A program made the position numbers and the translations under genes. This document shows, in pieces, positions 1 to 11,971 of a DNA stretch of 64,000 bases (position 1 is the first letter of the stretch; every line of letters starts with the position of its first letter). The stretch is from Hemibagrus wyckioides (lineage: Eukaryota > Chordata > Actinopteri > Siluriformes > Bagridae), in NCBI RefSeq assembly GCF_019097595.1, contig NC_080717.1, forward strand, positions 7,466,001 to 7,530,000, given 5' to 3'. Under the pieces are notes generated by a model. The model made no database searches. It had not been told where the DNA came from and was given only the letters and a program-made list of their open reading frames with translations.

Positions 1-44
1 TTCTTTCTGCCTCTTTTTTCCATTATTTTTGTCAGTAGTAGTGG

Positions 45-143
<99 letters not shown>
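45..143. repeat. (TATC)n microsatellite, ~24 units
   Basis: Uninterrupted TATC tetramers. One of three long GATA/TATC arrays in the window (others at 22716 and 25563). Confidence 0.97.
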
Positions 144-176
144 GTGCACTGTAGGGGACACTATGGCTTACTGGTC

Positions 177-412
177 AGCACATTTGCCTCACACCTCTGC
201 ATGTTCTCCCCGTACTTCCTGGGTTTCCTCTGAATACTCTACTTTCCTCCCCCAGTCACCATGCTTTGTATGCTGATTGGAATTATCTGTAACATCTGAA
301 TGTGTGTGTGTGTGTGTGTGGGATTGTGTCCTGTGATGGACAGGCTCCCCATCCAGGTGGCCCCCCACCTTATGCCCCAAGTCACGTGAGATAGACTCCA
401 GATTCCATGCAA
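177..412 (+). repeat. Teleost interspersed repeat (family R-A)
   Basis: Shares CATGTTCTCCCCGTACTTCC TGGGTTTCCTC, CTGATTGGAATTATCTG, a (TG)n run (300-320), GTGTCCTGTGATGGACAGG and AGATAGACTCCAG with the copy at 11972. I recall this text as one of the commonest short repeats in fish. Class unassigned by me. The minus-strand frames here are shadows. Confidence 0.7.
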
Positions 413-864
413 GAAGTTTGATGGATATCGTTCTGTATCTATATGCATATTCCAGCTTTCATCACATTTTTTATCTAGTGCATTGATATAGAATATTTAT
501 TTTCCTTGCAACGAGTGCCGTTTCAGTTTTACTCCTCAAGCAGAACAATGCCAGACTTCAGACAAGGGGCTGATATAATTTCTCTCCTAAGATGAACCCA
601 CACCATATTCATTACACTAATACTTTTGCTTTTCATATTATGTAATGAAATGTATTCTTGAATAAAAGTCACAGTGCTGGTTATTTGCGTATATTGTCTC
701 TTTTCACTTTGATAGTGTTCACTGGTAGAGACATGCAAGCAAACTCTGGGGAATGGATTTTACTCATCCTACTAAAGTGTTCCACTTGCTTAGATTGCCT
801 TTTTCCTGTCTGTTATCTTTGTGGCTCAGAAAAAACATCTGGATAAATGGAAAATTTTTAGATC
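413..864. other. Unique sequence, nothing recognised
   Basis: AT-rich, no frame over 70 codons with protein-like composition, no repeat recognised. Confidence 0.5.
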
Positions 865-904
<40 letters not shown>

Positions 905-905
905 T
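865..905. repeat. (ATT)n microsatellite
   Basis: About 13 uninterrupted ATT units. Confidence 0.95.
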
Positions 906-1566
906 TCCACTTCAGCTTCTCCATTCATTTAAAAAATCCACATATACTAAGTCATTAAACAACTGAAATACCTGATGATTTATGTTTGATTGCAGATAAA
1001 GTTAAGATCTTTGACACACTTTATTGGTTTAAAGCAGGAGGCGCAAGCTAAAATTTGTCCAGATACAAGTTTCCTGATTTCTACTGCCCAGATAAACAAC
1101 TAACATGGTTGTATTGTGACAACAGTTACCTGCTTTACCATTAGCAATAATTCTAGACATAAGACAATTCACAGTAGTCTTCCTTTGTTTCCTTTCATGT
1201 AAGTGTTTATGTTAGCACATAAGACTAGAGCTACAGAATACACATGAGATCTGTTTTGAACCTGAAGCACAAAATAAATGCATATCGCTGTCTATTTAGT
1301 TAAACATTGCCTTTTTATATATAGGTCATGTTAAAGTTTATGAAAGTCTTTCTCGATATGATGCCTTCAGGCAAATAATTCATAAATACTTACAAGTGGC
1401 TAAAACAGGCCACTAGAGAGAACCTGCTAGAGAAGTGTGATAGTTCATGTTTCAATATAGTTTTTTATTGTCTTGGTTTTGCAACAGTTTTCTTAGTAAT
1501 GCTTGGATAAATCCACTGATATACTTAATTCGAACCCAGGCCACTCACAACCATTTTTGACAACAC
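906..1566. other. Unique sequence, nothing recognised
   Basis: AT-rich and of ordinary complexity. No gene, RNA or repeat identified. Confidence 0.5.
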
Positions 1567-1873
1567 TTGGTCTAACATATTGACAAAGAAGAAGAAAAAG
1601 AAGAAGAACAACAACAACAACAATACCTTGTGCCATCATATAACATACTTACTGTACATACATAACTAATATACCTAAGATGCTTGGTTTAACAGATTGA
1701 GGCATGAAGAAGAAGAAGAAGAAGAAGAAGCAACTACAACAAATATTTCAGTGTTAATGTGCTATCATACAATGTACCTACCTAACAAGAAGAAGAAGAA
1801 GAACAAGAACAACACTGTTATTATATTACTATCATACAGTGTACTCTCTGTACATGTAAATTAAGAGGCTTGG
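1567..1873. repeat. Three ~100-bp modules carrying AAG/AAC runs
   Basis: Each module has (AAG)n then AAC text followed by CTATCATACAATGTACC-like sequence: 1586-1623 then CCATCATATAACATACTTAC; 1706-1740 then GCTATCATACAATGTACCTA; 1786-1815 then CTATCATACAGTGTACTCTC. TTGGTYTAACA precedes the first two. A degenerate short tandem. Confidence 0.6.
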
Positions 1874-3877
1874 GAGTGTTCTTGTTGGCTATATCAGCAC
1901 TAAGCATTCATTTTATTTCATATCATATCAGCGATCCGACTCAGAACACAAAGTCACATGTGTATGCAAAATTACCTGAACATTTCTCTAACTGGATCTC
2001 TCCAAGACATTCAAATTACTTTTCTAATCTGCCGAGAGCAAACCCGTGTCAGTGGAATATGATGTAATAACTTGTTTTACAGCGCTATTAAGACACATCT
2101 ATGAACAATATTTAGAAGTTGTAAAATCACCAAAGGGGGCACTATCAGAGCAACCACAAAGAAAGTAAATAATCTGAAAATATATATATGTATGCATATA
2201 AATCTTGTTAATATTTCTATCAGATCCATGTAGTAATAATGATACACTCCTTTTGAGACTTGCTGAATGTTGGGAATTAATCAATTTAAATAAGAAAGCA
2301 ATGAGTCCAGATTTCTCCTTTCTCAACCTGATCTTTACATTAAATACAGATAGCATTTGTTGTTTTCACTACCTGTCGCTGATATTGCTAGCAGCTCATT
2401 TAGCTCTCCATAGCAGTGAGCAAATCACCATTCCAAAATAAAGGCAGGATTTTGTGATAGAATGGATCAGTGAGTCAGAGCATAGTGAACTCATTTCCTG
2501 CCCATGCAAATGCATGACCTGTCTGTTTCACGGCAACAAACGTAGGACTGCAGACCTGCCAACGCTGAACAGATGCAGTGTGTATTCCTGCTGTGGTATG
2601 GAAGGAGACATAGTACATTTTTTGATATAGTAGTTTATTCACAAAGGTAGGAAATGGACTGCATGTATACTGTATGTGTGATTTTTATGATAACGAGTAA
2701 GCGATTGGAGGAAGGTGTGTGTGTGTGTGTGTGTGGCTGGGGGGCTTTTAGAAGAGATGTAGACACTAGTTGAGCTTCAGATGAAAAGTTCTATTCCTCT
2801 TATTCTAAATAAAATATATTACATACAGCAGTAATTAAGCAACACAGCAAGTTTAAGGAAGTAATTTCCCTCTGCTGTAATTTATACTGTATGTGACAAA
2901 TAAAGGTTTCTTATTCCTAAGTAAATTATTCTAGTGACTACATTTTAACCTACACAGGCTGAGCAGTAGCTTTTTTCCCCCAAGTGCCTGGTAATTACTG
3001 TGAAACCCTGTATAAATGCCACACTCGGTTGCTTTAAGATTGCTTTCACACTGGTAGTTTAGTCTGAAGCAGATCACAGTTTGCATGTGGTCTAGAAAGT
3101 GCACCGAGGCACCGAGGTACGAATCCTAGACTACATGTAGGAAGTGGCGTGAGTTCGGTTGCACTGGAACTGTTCCATCATTCCTGTGAATGTGAATGCA
3201 ACTTCTTCATAAAGTAAAGTACCCTGTGCGTAAGTTTTAGCTGCTGATGACATCATTAATTTCAACCACACAAGTGGGACATATAAGTATTTTGAAGTTT
3301 TTGTATTGTTCAGCACAAAACTGGAGTCTGGGTTCATCACCAGAACCAGTGAGCAGTGTCGTTGGAAAAAGCTTCATCAGCAATCATTAAACATTTGAGA
3401 CGATGTGCGTAAAACAAGCAGCTCCCTTGATGTCAATAGATGCAAGCAAGTCTTGTTTACGCTGCTGCACATAAGAGCAACAAAATAATAATATAATCAG
3501 AACGAAAAATATGGTGAGTCACGTTGTGTTCTAAATGTGCATTTGTGATGATGTAAGATGAACGCAAACGCACTGGGGTTTGATTCAAGTGAGTAGGAAA
3601 CCAGAACAATTTCACTTGGATTCAGACCACAGCAAACTTCCCCAGCATGAAAACCAATTAGGATTATGTAGGAAGCCTGGGCTCCTCTAACATTTCACTA
3701 AAATATAGCATTGATGTAGAAGTAAATGTAGAAATGTATCTCTAAAATGTATGTAAATGTTTACGGTTACACTGATGGCTTTTATTTTATCATTTAACTC
3801 CATTTACCTTGACAGAAAGTGAGGCTGAATTTCTGTAATCAAGCAGTAAACTTGATTCCAGATAAAATCACTTCATA
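1874..3877. other. Unique sequence with a short LINE-like tail
   Basis: No gene seen. ACTGTATGTGACAAATAAAG at 2885-2906 resembles a retroelement tail that recurs at 52515-52540 (GTGACAAATAAAGGC). The rest is unremarkable. Confidence 0.45.
2714..2735. repeat. (GT)n microsatellite
   Basis: Eleven GT units in unique sequence. Confidence 0.93.
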
Positions 3878-4441
3878 CACATCCTGTTCTTAATCCGTAG
3901 GGTGTAACATGGAGTTGGCCCACCCTTTGCATCTATAACAGCTTCTGGGAATCAGAACTCTTCATCAGAACTCTTCTTGGAAGGCTTTCCACAAGGTTTA
4001 GGAGTGTGTTTATGGGAATTTTTAACCATTCCACTAGAAGTGCATTTGTGAGGTCAGGCACTGATGTAGAATGAGAAGGCCTGGCTCGCAGTCTCCACTC
4101 ATCCCAATTCATCCCAAGGGTGTTCTGTCGGGTTGAGGTCAGGACTCTGTGCAGACCTGTCAAGCTCCTCCACACCCAACTTGCTCATCTATGCCTTTAT
4201 GGACCTTGCTTTGTGCACCAGTGTGTAGTCATGTTGGAACAGCAAGGGGTCATCCACAAAGTTGGGAGCATGAAATTGTCCAAAATGTCTTGGTATGCTG
4301 AAGCATTAAGATTTCCTTTCACTGGAACTAAGGGGCCAAGTCCAACCTCTGAAAAACAACCCCACTCTTAATTTTATAAAACTGCAGCCATGGAAGTGAT
4401 AGGAACACCTGTATTTGGAGGGGTGTTTTGGCAATATAGTG
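3878..4441 (-). pseudogene. Internally deleted, decayed Tc1-like relic
   Basis: On the minus strand this matches the intact element at 44.5 kb: the region around codons 200-330 of its transposase, including LRARPS.STSVPDLTNALL and [18 protein letters not shown] at the C-terminal side. At about 4360-4380 it jumps to the 5' leader (matching about 44584-44615) and then to the terminal end TTTGGCAATATAGTG at 4427-4441. The catalytic core upstream is deleted and the opposite terminal repeat is not recognisable. It cannot encode transposase. With only one terminal repeat left it is probably also immobile. Confidence 0.8.
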
Positions 4442-4443
4442 TA

Positions 4444-5499
4444 TCTAATGTGAAATAGAGGCAAAGGGACAGACCTTGCAATATGTCTCAGTTAATATTG
4501 GTGAGTTCAAAACATCTGCGTAGCTGCCAATCATTCTAGGTCCTTATATCTGTTGTTTTTTATTAATGAAAAGAAATATATTCATTCAGGTATTCATGGG
4601 TTAAAATGCATAGCAACTACACAACATGCGTAAGATTGGCAGGTGTGCAGCTGTGATTCATCTTCATCATCATCATCATCGTCATCAGTGTGTAGATTTG
4701 GATTGTATGCATGTGTACTGGCCACCGGAATCGCTGGATAGAAATTGGTGCACTGAGGATTTAGGTTGTAATGGAGAGTAAATGAGGTTGTGTAGAGACT
4801 GTGTGACCCTGCAGGCCTGCTTGTCAGCTGCTTTCATTTCACACAGCAAGAGATGTAATTAGCAATCAAATTCAAAATCACAAGTTACACATCATATTGG
4901 GCTAATCAAGACAAAATGACAGAGGCCAAGCACAAAACGCCACAACACTGCACTGAACAGCCGAGGTTTAAGAAGAGAAGTGTCTTCGAACACTGTGGGT
5001 TCATTCTTGTCTAAAGAGCAATGAATCAAGCATGTGTGACCTTTTCGAAAAGGGTACAGAAGTACAGAGATTGGGATGCAGGCTGGTGTTTGACCCTGCT
5101 TAAAATAAATGATATTTTGATATTGATATTAATGATATTGATATTTAACGATATTAAATAATAACGGCCAGAAGGTCAAGAGGTCGCTAAACAGAGTATG
5201 CATGGACAGGCAGGATCAAAATATGGATATAGACTGCAATTGAAATTGAATGAATACTTCAATGAATAGACACAGTAGTCAAAGGGAAAACAGTTGAGAC
5301 TAATCATGACACATTAAAGCAACAACCAGTGACAATACAGGGGCGGAGACATGACATGCATCAAAACAAAACAAATGTGGCAACGTAAACAAAACAAATA
5401 CATGAAAACACGGAACAAAGCAGACATGAGAGCAGTAGCGCTCAGCGTGAGGGAGAGATTCGTAGCAACGTTATTGTCTCTAAAGTGACAAGTCATTCA
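4444..5499. other. Unique sequence; small ATC and GATATT runs
   Basis: Contains (ATC)n at 4660-4686 and GATATT-type short tandem text at 5109-5155. The stretch 5290-5480 is A-rich (AACAAAACAAATACATGAAA) and may be an old repeat. No gene. Confidence 0.45.
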
Positions 5500-5893
5500 A
5501 CTCATACGCCAGTGATCCTAGCTGCTTCTGCACTCCGGACCTGCCTGATTCATCCTGCTGAGGATGATCCACATGGACAGCCTGGAGATTTCTGCGACTG
5601 CTGTGCATAGAATCACTTGGAGACCATGGAGGTGGCACGGAACTGCTGTTGCTGCGGTCAGTTTTGTGCTCGGGTCTGAGTGCATCATTGAACATTAGGT
5701 GGCTTGGGCAGGAAGGAACTTGATAATATATTCAGAAATTATGCTGATGCGCATACTTATAAGTTCCCTGGTTACACAAATGCACTTGACTATATACAGT
5801 TATAGAAAGGAAAATATTTATAATCGCACAAGTGTCACCAAAATGAAGATGGGTTTTCTTTTGAGTCAGGATCTCTCCTTCCTCATCTTAGAA
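5500..5893 (+). repeat. Teleost interspersed repeat, probable LINE 3' region (family L-A)
   Basis: The block GGAGATTTCTGCGACTGCTG, GAACTGCTGTTGCTGCGGTC, GGGTCTGAGTGCATCATTGA, then ATGCACTTGACTATATACAG and CTTTTGAGTCAGGATCTCTC matches, from memory, a very common catfish repeat. Its last part overlaps the start of the copy at 35836 (CTTTTGAGTC). A 71-codon minus-strand frame in it is a shadow. Confidence 0.55.
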
Positions 5894-5900
5894 GGTTAAC

Positions 5901-6080
5901 ATTTACAGCATTGTGGCACACATTCTTATCCAGAGCGACTTACAATTTTATCTCATTTTATACATCTGAGCAACTGAGGGTTAAGGACATTGCTCAGGGG
6001 CCCAGCTCTTGGTGGACCTGGGATTTAAAATCACAACCTTCCAATCAGTAGTCCAACACCTTAACCACTAATCAACCACA
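5901..6080 (-). mobile_element. tRNA-derived SINE, family S-I
   Basis: On the minus strand: TRNA-like head with TTAAGGTGTTGGACTACTGA and a worn B box, then GGGCCCCTGAGCAATGTCC, and the L2-type tail AAGTCGCTCTGGATAAGAAT. Same order as the copies at 6575, 18391, 27974, 47237 and 56843. Confidence 0.75.
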
Positions 6081-7278
6081 TAACATTTGCTTAACATTTA
6101 TGGAAGGAGTCTCCAGCGTCATCTTCTGCTTCCTCAACGTGACAAGCTGAGATTTATGTCCTATTAACTTAGGAGATAAGAAAAAGAAAAAAGAGGGGCT
6201 GGTGGGGAAGAAATTGTTAATAGCTGCTATAAAGTAAGTAATGACTAATGAACTAACATCTGGTGAATGTACAGTAAATGTAAAAGGGTTCAAAAAAAAC
6301 GTGATGTTCATTAATAACTCACAAATAATAGTAATAGAGGGAAACTTGCTTTTTACTTAGGTCCAAATACCTCTTCTGGAGTTCTTGAACTTTGTCTTGT
6401 ATTGTAAAAAAATATTTATATATAAAATATATTTTATATATGTCTATATTATGATTATTTTTATTATTCTGAATTATAACAATAAATTGAATATTATGAA
6501 TAAATGAACCCTTTAATGTTTTATATAGAATTTTTTTCACAGGCTATAGAGAACACTTTTAACATGTTTACAATTACATTTCTGGCACTTGGCAGGCACC
6601 CTTATCCAGAGCGATTTACATTTTCATACAACTGTGCAATTGAGAGTTAAGGGCCTTGCTCAAGGGCCCAGCAGTGGCTGCTTGATGGACCTAGGATTCA
6701 AACTCACAACTTTCCTATCAGTAGTCCAGTACCTTCACCACAAAGCTGCCACATCCCCGGATTCTAAATATGAAGTGCTCAAAAGAACCCTAAAGAAGAT
6801 CTACATTGAACCTTTTCTTCTTAGAGCATTTAACAGCATGGCAGTGTTGTGTTTTATTCCTCACAGAACAGTGGCAAATACAGTATTTTATGAAGAGCTA
6901 TACGTGGAAAGCATTCAGCCATTCTCGACGGCAAAAAAAAAAAGAGTAGTCTTTGTAAGCGAATCTCCGAATTAATATGTCCTTCCACCTTTTTTTTTTT
7001 TTCCACCAGCGAGCTTTTTAACTGTGCTAAGTGAATCGGGCTGCACAATAAAAGTGAATTTTACACCTCTTGAACATCATGAAGAGGGCATTGCAATTGC
7101 AAGAACTTTATTATCACTAATGGTTCCATCAATCTTGCCCCATGAGTCTTTAAAAAAGAGCTTAGAAAATGGTTCCATGATGGCTGTGAGACAATGGCAC
7201 ATGATGCAGCACAGACTGGATCTATTAACTATTTATTGTGTGACAAAGGAAATAAAAAAAAGGGCATTTATGTATAAA
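6081..7278. other. AT-rich sequence around a SINE, no gene
   Basis: Apart from the SINE at 6575-6757, only AT-rich text (for example TATATATAAAATATATTTTA at 6416-6436) and A and T tracts at 6932 and 6991. Several frames of 60-80 codons are low-complexity. Confidence 0.45.
6575..6757 (-). mobile_element. tRNA-derived SINE, family S-I
   Basis: Minus strand: GTGGCAGCTTTGTGGTGAAG head, GTTTGAATCC B-box-like text, GGGCCCTTGAGCAAGGCCC, then ATCGCTCTGGATAAGGGTGC tail and CAAGTGCCAGAAATG. It explains most of the 128-codon plus-strand frame here, which is therefore not a gene. Confidence 0.8.
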
Positions 7279-7290
7279 ATGATGATGATG

Positions 7291-7329
<39 letters not shown>

Positions 7330-7350
7330 GTTATTATTATTATTATTATG
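7279..7350. repeat. (ATG)n(ATT)n microsatellite
   Basis: Four ATG units followed by about 20 ATT units with one ATTGTT interruption. It produces the isoleucine run of a spurious plus-strand frame. Confidence 0.95.
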
Positions 7351-7948
7351 TCAATTTGCTAATGTATAAGGAATATGACTATATATTTTTCCCTTCATCA
7401 ATAAAATATACACACTTTTTAATAAAACCAGACTTCTGTGGAGTTACAGCGTTTTGAAAAATGATTCCATGACACAATTAAGGAAAATGGAAATTCAAAA
7501 ATGCGAGAACATCCTGCACAAGCAAACTAGGACAAATTGGCTACAGAAGACAAACGTACAGAATATACTGTGTGCTTCTGATGAGTCAGAGTCAACATAA
7601 GCATGGAATAAAGGTTTAATCAAGAATAGCTGATCTCTTTACAGTACATCTGTGGTGCAGACAATTGCTGTCGGTTTAGCGATCGTGGCATTTAATCCTT
7701 TCCCCTGTGCTAATCTCATGCCTTTTAGAGCCAGGAGCTTGAAGGATGACTGAGTCTGGAATGGTACGTTATCCTCTCATTTCTTTCGCTTTTTGTTTGT
7801 TAACGTATGCTGTGATCAAATTCATAGCTTCCTATATGCCATGTTAGTCACTTCTACCTATAGCTCACCTTCCTGCTGTCAACTTATTTATATTTTGTTC
7901 ACAAATGTGAGAGATTTGTGCTTTGAACTCCATGTTCAGTAAAGAACA

Positions 7949-7977
7949 ACAACAACAACAACAAAAAAAAAAAAACA
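7949..7977. repeat. (AAC)n plus A tract
   Basis: Six AAC units then 13 A. It could be the tail of an insertion, since the GC-rich block at 7993-8330 begins just downstream. The order, tail first, would mean that block is not the body of the same plus-strand element. Confidence 0.85.
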
Positions 7978-7992
7978 CTCTTCTCTTTTAAG

Positions 7993-8330
7993 TTCAGGCA
8001 GCCATGATGACCTTGCAGTTTTTTGGCTGGGAGCTGCAACGAGTGTGGCGTTGTGACAGCCTCCTTGCTGCCACTTCCTGCCCACCACTGAGCGCCTTCT
8101 GTCCCTCCCCAGCTGGTGCTGGTGGCACTTACAATCCCCACTCTGTCTGGCACTGTGGTGGGTACTCCCCCGACCCGCTTCTGCCCTTGCGTCCCCATAA
8201 CGAAGGCCTTTATGGCACTGCCAGGCTGCACCCTCCTCGCTATTCAAAGGCAAATCCATCAGGGCCACGTCTTATTCGGTCACCTAGTAACTTTCAGCCC
8301 TCCAGTGTGTCTGATTGATTGTGTTTGTAA
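7993..8330. other. GC-rich patch open in several frames
   Basis: A block clearly richer in G+C than its surroundings, open for over 70-110 codons in two plus frames and two minus frames. No domain recognised in any. CpG is not conspicuous, so it is not a typical CpG island. Possible explanations are a processed-transcript fragment, a repeat unknown to me, or a conserved element. Confidence 0.4.
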
Positions 8331-8597
8331 AGATTAGGAGTTAGGTCTTTCGCCGGCTTCGAGTAATTACCTCTGCAAGCGTGGTCGCAAGTATATCATG
8401 ACATGGCATCGCAGTTTAATCAGGGGCTACATGCACACTAATGGGGAAAAAAATTAGGTCAGTATAAAGGTTATAAATGAGGTTCCAGAAGAGTAGACTG
8501 CACTTTCTAACTGAAGCACACTGAAGCACTCACTATGCTAATTATTACAGGATATCAAAAACATAGCCTACCGTATACATATACACACAATTATTAC

Positions 8598-8850
8598 AAT
8601 TTAAAGTGCTTTCAAAAACAGACTTTGTCACAAAACAGCTGTACAGGAAACATGATGTAGATTTAGATCCATAATGAGCAAGCTGTAGTGACAAGATGAT
8701 GTAAGGAAGAAATCTTGAAAGAAAAAACAGACTGGTTCTAATGGGAATCCATCCTCTTCTCGGTTATCCTGGAATTGCATATATTATTCTTCTATAAACA
8801 GAACAAAGTGCACTGAAATGATGTTCAGTAGAAGTTTAGTGTACGCGATT
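8598..8850 (-). repeat. Interspersed repeat, family L-A, 3' half
   Basis: Reverse complement reads GAGAAGAGGATGGATTCCC, then GCTTGCTCATTATGGAT, then CAGCTGTTTTGTGACAAAGT and GTTTTTGAAAGCACTT. That is the order of the 3' part of the family seen at 35836 (fluency through GGCTTGCTCATTGGGGA). Diverged; no coding content. Confidence 0.5.
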
Positions 8851-9965
8851 CCTGTTAATACACAGAATACAAAAAATCTTTATGATTACAGCTGTTACAA
8901 ATCTACAATATCCGAATGAGATTATCCACTGAAAAAACTATTTTTAGGAAGTGTAAATCTTTAGGATCTAAAATGGGATCATCCACAACAGCAGGAAGTG
9001 AGCCAGAAAGTTCTAAGAAGATCTAGAGCATTAGGATGAATCAGTAAGGTCTAAGCTACAGCAGAAGAGCACAAGATATACATTCATCACAATCTTTTTT
9101 TTTTTTTTTTTTTATTAGCTGCAAAGAAAGAGTGAAATAAATATGTAAATATGCAGGAATGCAATAGAGCCATTATTGGGATCTTTATTAAGATCTCGAT
9201 ATAATAATCTGTGCATGTTCCTAGCAAAGGAAAGAACAAAGAACGGGAAGAAAACAAGTGAGTATTTTAAGTCAAATTGCACTCTTGCACTTCACTCATT
9301 GTAAAATCACTAGCAATGAATCTCTTTTTATCTAAGTAATATGGCAAACCTATTATTAGTGCATTAAAAGTTCTGCAATCTTAAAGCCTTTCAGTGCAAG
9401 AGACTCATAAACCATTTATGCAAAGTGTTCATCTCAACTACTTTATCACCATCTAGTGGATCTGAGAAGCTCTAGATCTGGGCAAGAAAAACATACAAAA
9501 TGTCTGATAGATAAAAAGTAAGAGCGGTATAGTGATATATAGGAAATTGGGGGTTAGCAAAAAACAAAATTATAAATCATATACAAAACAGTCAAATTTC
9601 CAGCAGGTGCATTTTAATCCAGAAAGTACTCAGAGCTTTTAGTTGTTACATTTTTTTTTCCTAAAGACATTATTTTGGAAGATTTATAGACCACTTATTT
9701 CATTTGGACCTAGCAGCAGCAAAGGTTAAAAAGTCTCTCAATTACTGCCAAGTAGAAATGGACTTCAGGTTCCTTAGGTACTGAACTTTCTAACATGCCA
9801 CAGAAAATCAAGTAAATCAAGCCCCAGGGGGTGTTATCAGTTTACACTGTACATTGGCTTACTGTTTCAATGCAAAGCAGTTTGTGCTGATGAGGAACTT
9901 TGTGCTCTGAGGACTGCAAAAGTTTTTAGGATTATAAACAATAGGTTTAGGTGGTACAGACGACA
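8851..9965. other. Unique AT-rich sequence, no gene
   Basis: No protein-like frame. Only the T tract at 9094 stands out. Confidence 0.45.
9094..9113. repeat. Poly-T tract
   Basis: Twenty T residues, possibly the reverse-complement tail of a small retroposed sequence; no body recognised. Confidence 0.85.
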
Positions 9966-9981
9966 TACTCAACAACAACAA

Positions 9982-10015
<34 letters not shown>

Positions 10016-10640
10016 GCAAAAGCTGCAGGAACAAACAAAAAATACCAACCACAAGCGCAACAGCAAACAATCTAACAAACTAACAAACAAACAAACAAAC
10101 TAACTAACTAAAAAAATCTGCAGCAACAAAAAACAAACAAACAAACAACAATAAAGACCACCACCACAACAACAGCTGCAACATCAACAACAAACAAACA
10201 ATAACAATCACTAACACAACAGCAACAACAAACAAAGTAATTAACTAATTAATTAACAAACGTTGCAGCAACAAACAAACAAACAGTCGAACTAACTAAT
10301 TAATTAACTAACTAACTAACAAAAGATGCAGCAACAAACAAACAACAATAATGACCACCACCACCACAACAACAACAATTACATCAACTATAAAATAACT
10401 AAATTTTGAGCTACAAACAGTTGGAACAACAAACAAACAATTTAACTAACTAACTAACTAAAGTAGCAACAAACAAACAAACAAACAACAATAATGACCA
10501 CCACCACTGCAATAACAAAATAACTACCATTTTTAACTACAAACAGCTGCAACAACAACAAACAAAAAACAACAACCTAACTAACTAACTAACTAATGAC
10601 AGCTGTAACAACAACCAAAAAAATCAATAACAGTTATTAT
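9966..10640. repeat. Complex AACT/AAAC/AAC array with ~110-120-bp units
   Basis: Runs of AACT and AAAC alternate with recurring phrases: GCAGCAACAAACAAAC (10266, 10329), AACAATAATGACCACCACCA C (10363, 10488), and CTACAAACAGCTGCAACAAC / CTACAAACAGTTGGAACAAC (10412, 10537). This indicates a higher-order unit decorated with simple repeats. No frame of interest. Confidence 0.85.
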
Positions 10641-10759
10641 TATATAATAGCTACAATATAATCATAGCCTTCAATGAACTGGATCCCCCCTGATCCTGAG
10701 TGCTTGCTGTCAGGTTGTAGACACAAGCTAACATATCATACAAACAGAATACTTGAAAG

Positions 10760-11055
10760 TTATTCATTTATTCATCTGCTGTAACAGATTTATCCTGCTT
10801 AGGGTCACAGTGAATCAGGAACCTATCTCAGGAAACCCTGGGAGGTGAAATCCTGCCTGGAATACACGCTGGATGGGATTCCTCTCCGTCACCAGTGTGA
10901 TGCACATTTACACACATTCACACCAAGGGCAATTTAGTATCAGCAGTCCACCTAATGGAGAACCAGGATGTGGATACATGAAAAAGAGAAATTTCACACA
11001 GACATTAACCTGAGCATCAGGATTGCACCTGAGGCTATGACAAACCTGCTGCAGA
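10760..11055 (-). repeat. Teleost interspersed repeat (family R-A), antisense
   Basis: Plus-strand text TTATCCTGCTTAGGGTCACA, CTATCTCAGGAAACCCTGGG, ACACGCTGGATGGGATTCC, CACACATTCACACCAAGGGC AATTTAGTATC and ACATTAACCTGAGCATCAGG ATTGCACC follow the antisense order of family R-A. Diverged. Confidence 0.65.
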
Positions 11056-11379
11056 CAAAATAATGCCAGATAAACTGAGTTTGCAATACACAATAAAGCA
11101 ACAACAAGGAAGTTAAATAGGTTACGATGGCAATATCAACGTATCATTTAACTGGGATGAATCATCTGCAGGTAGGCACTGTATAAATTATTAAGGTTAG
11201 GAACTGTATGGAAAGAAGGGATTATTAGGACCCAAGCATGTGCGTAAGTGGATGGATAACTTTCAACAGAGATTTTACAGAGAAATGCTTCATTATGTAT
11301 GCAATTTGCAGTGTATCTTTGGTTACTACGATTTCTGTAATACCAAATTAGAAATTCCAAACTGGGGGAAAAAAAGTCT

Positions 11380-11750
11380 CTGTCGCATTTTGCATTTGAT
11401 GTAACATTAGCGACTCATTAGTTTATCGCAAAGTCATCTGGTCATTTGTGTGTCTGCACCTGCTTATAATAAAACCCCATAATCAGTGCATCGTTATGGG
11501 CCCTGTCACCGGCTGCAACATCTGCAAACATGATTCATTTCACAGGCTTACAGCGAGTTAGACAATCAGCTGTGTATGAAGACTAAGTGGTGACAGACGC
11601 CCACCCTTGATGTACATTTACCACCAGGTTTCTACTCCACAAAACCCTCCAGAAACATAAAGATCGATTTACCTCCATGCAAATGAGCTTGCAGTATAGT
11701 GTGACAGCTTTAAAGGCAGAGCTATTATTCAATGTCGCACTGCTGTATAA
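11380..11750. other. Candidate conserved non-coding block
   Basis: High-complexity unique text with an octamer-like CATGCAAATGAG (11678-11689), CATTAGTTTATCG and TAAAACCCC motifs. No frame of note. Conservation is guessed from appearance only. Confidence 0.2.
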
Positions 11751-11971
11751 TCTTATGGAAAGAAAGAAGACGGCATCATTCCTAGCAGCAGAACTACTGA
11801 TCTGAACAAAATCTATATTTAAATATACAGAATAAATATAAAGCCTAATATGACTAACATTTCATTGTCCGTGACCAGATCAGGGCTGTGTAGCTCTAGA
11901 CTAGAATTATGTGTTTGTGGTGAAAAATAATAAATAAATTGAAATAAAAAACAGAACATCTGCTGCTGGCG

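Noticed and set aside
6589..6975. 128-codon plus-strand frame
   Set aside because: Its first half is the antisense of a tRNA-derived SINE; the rest has no domain.
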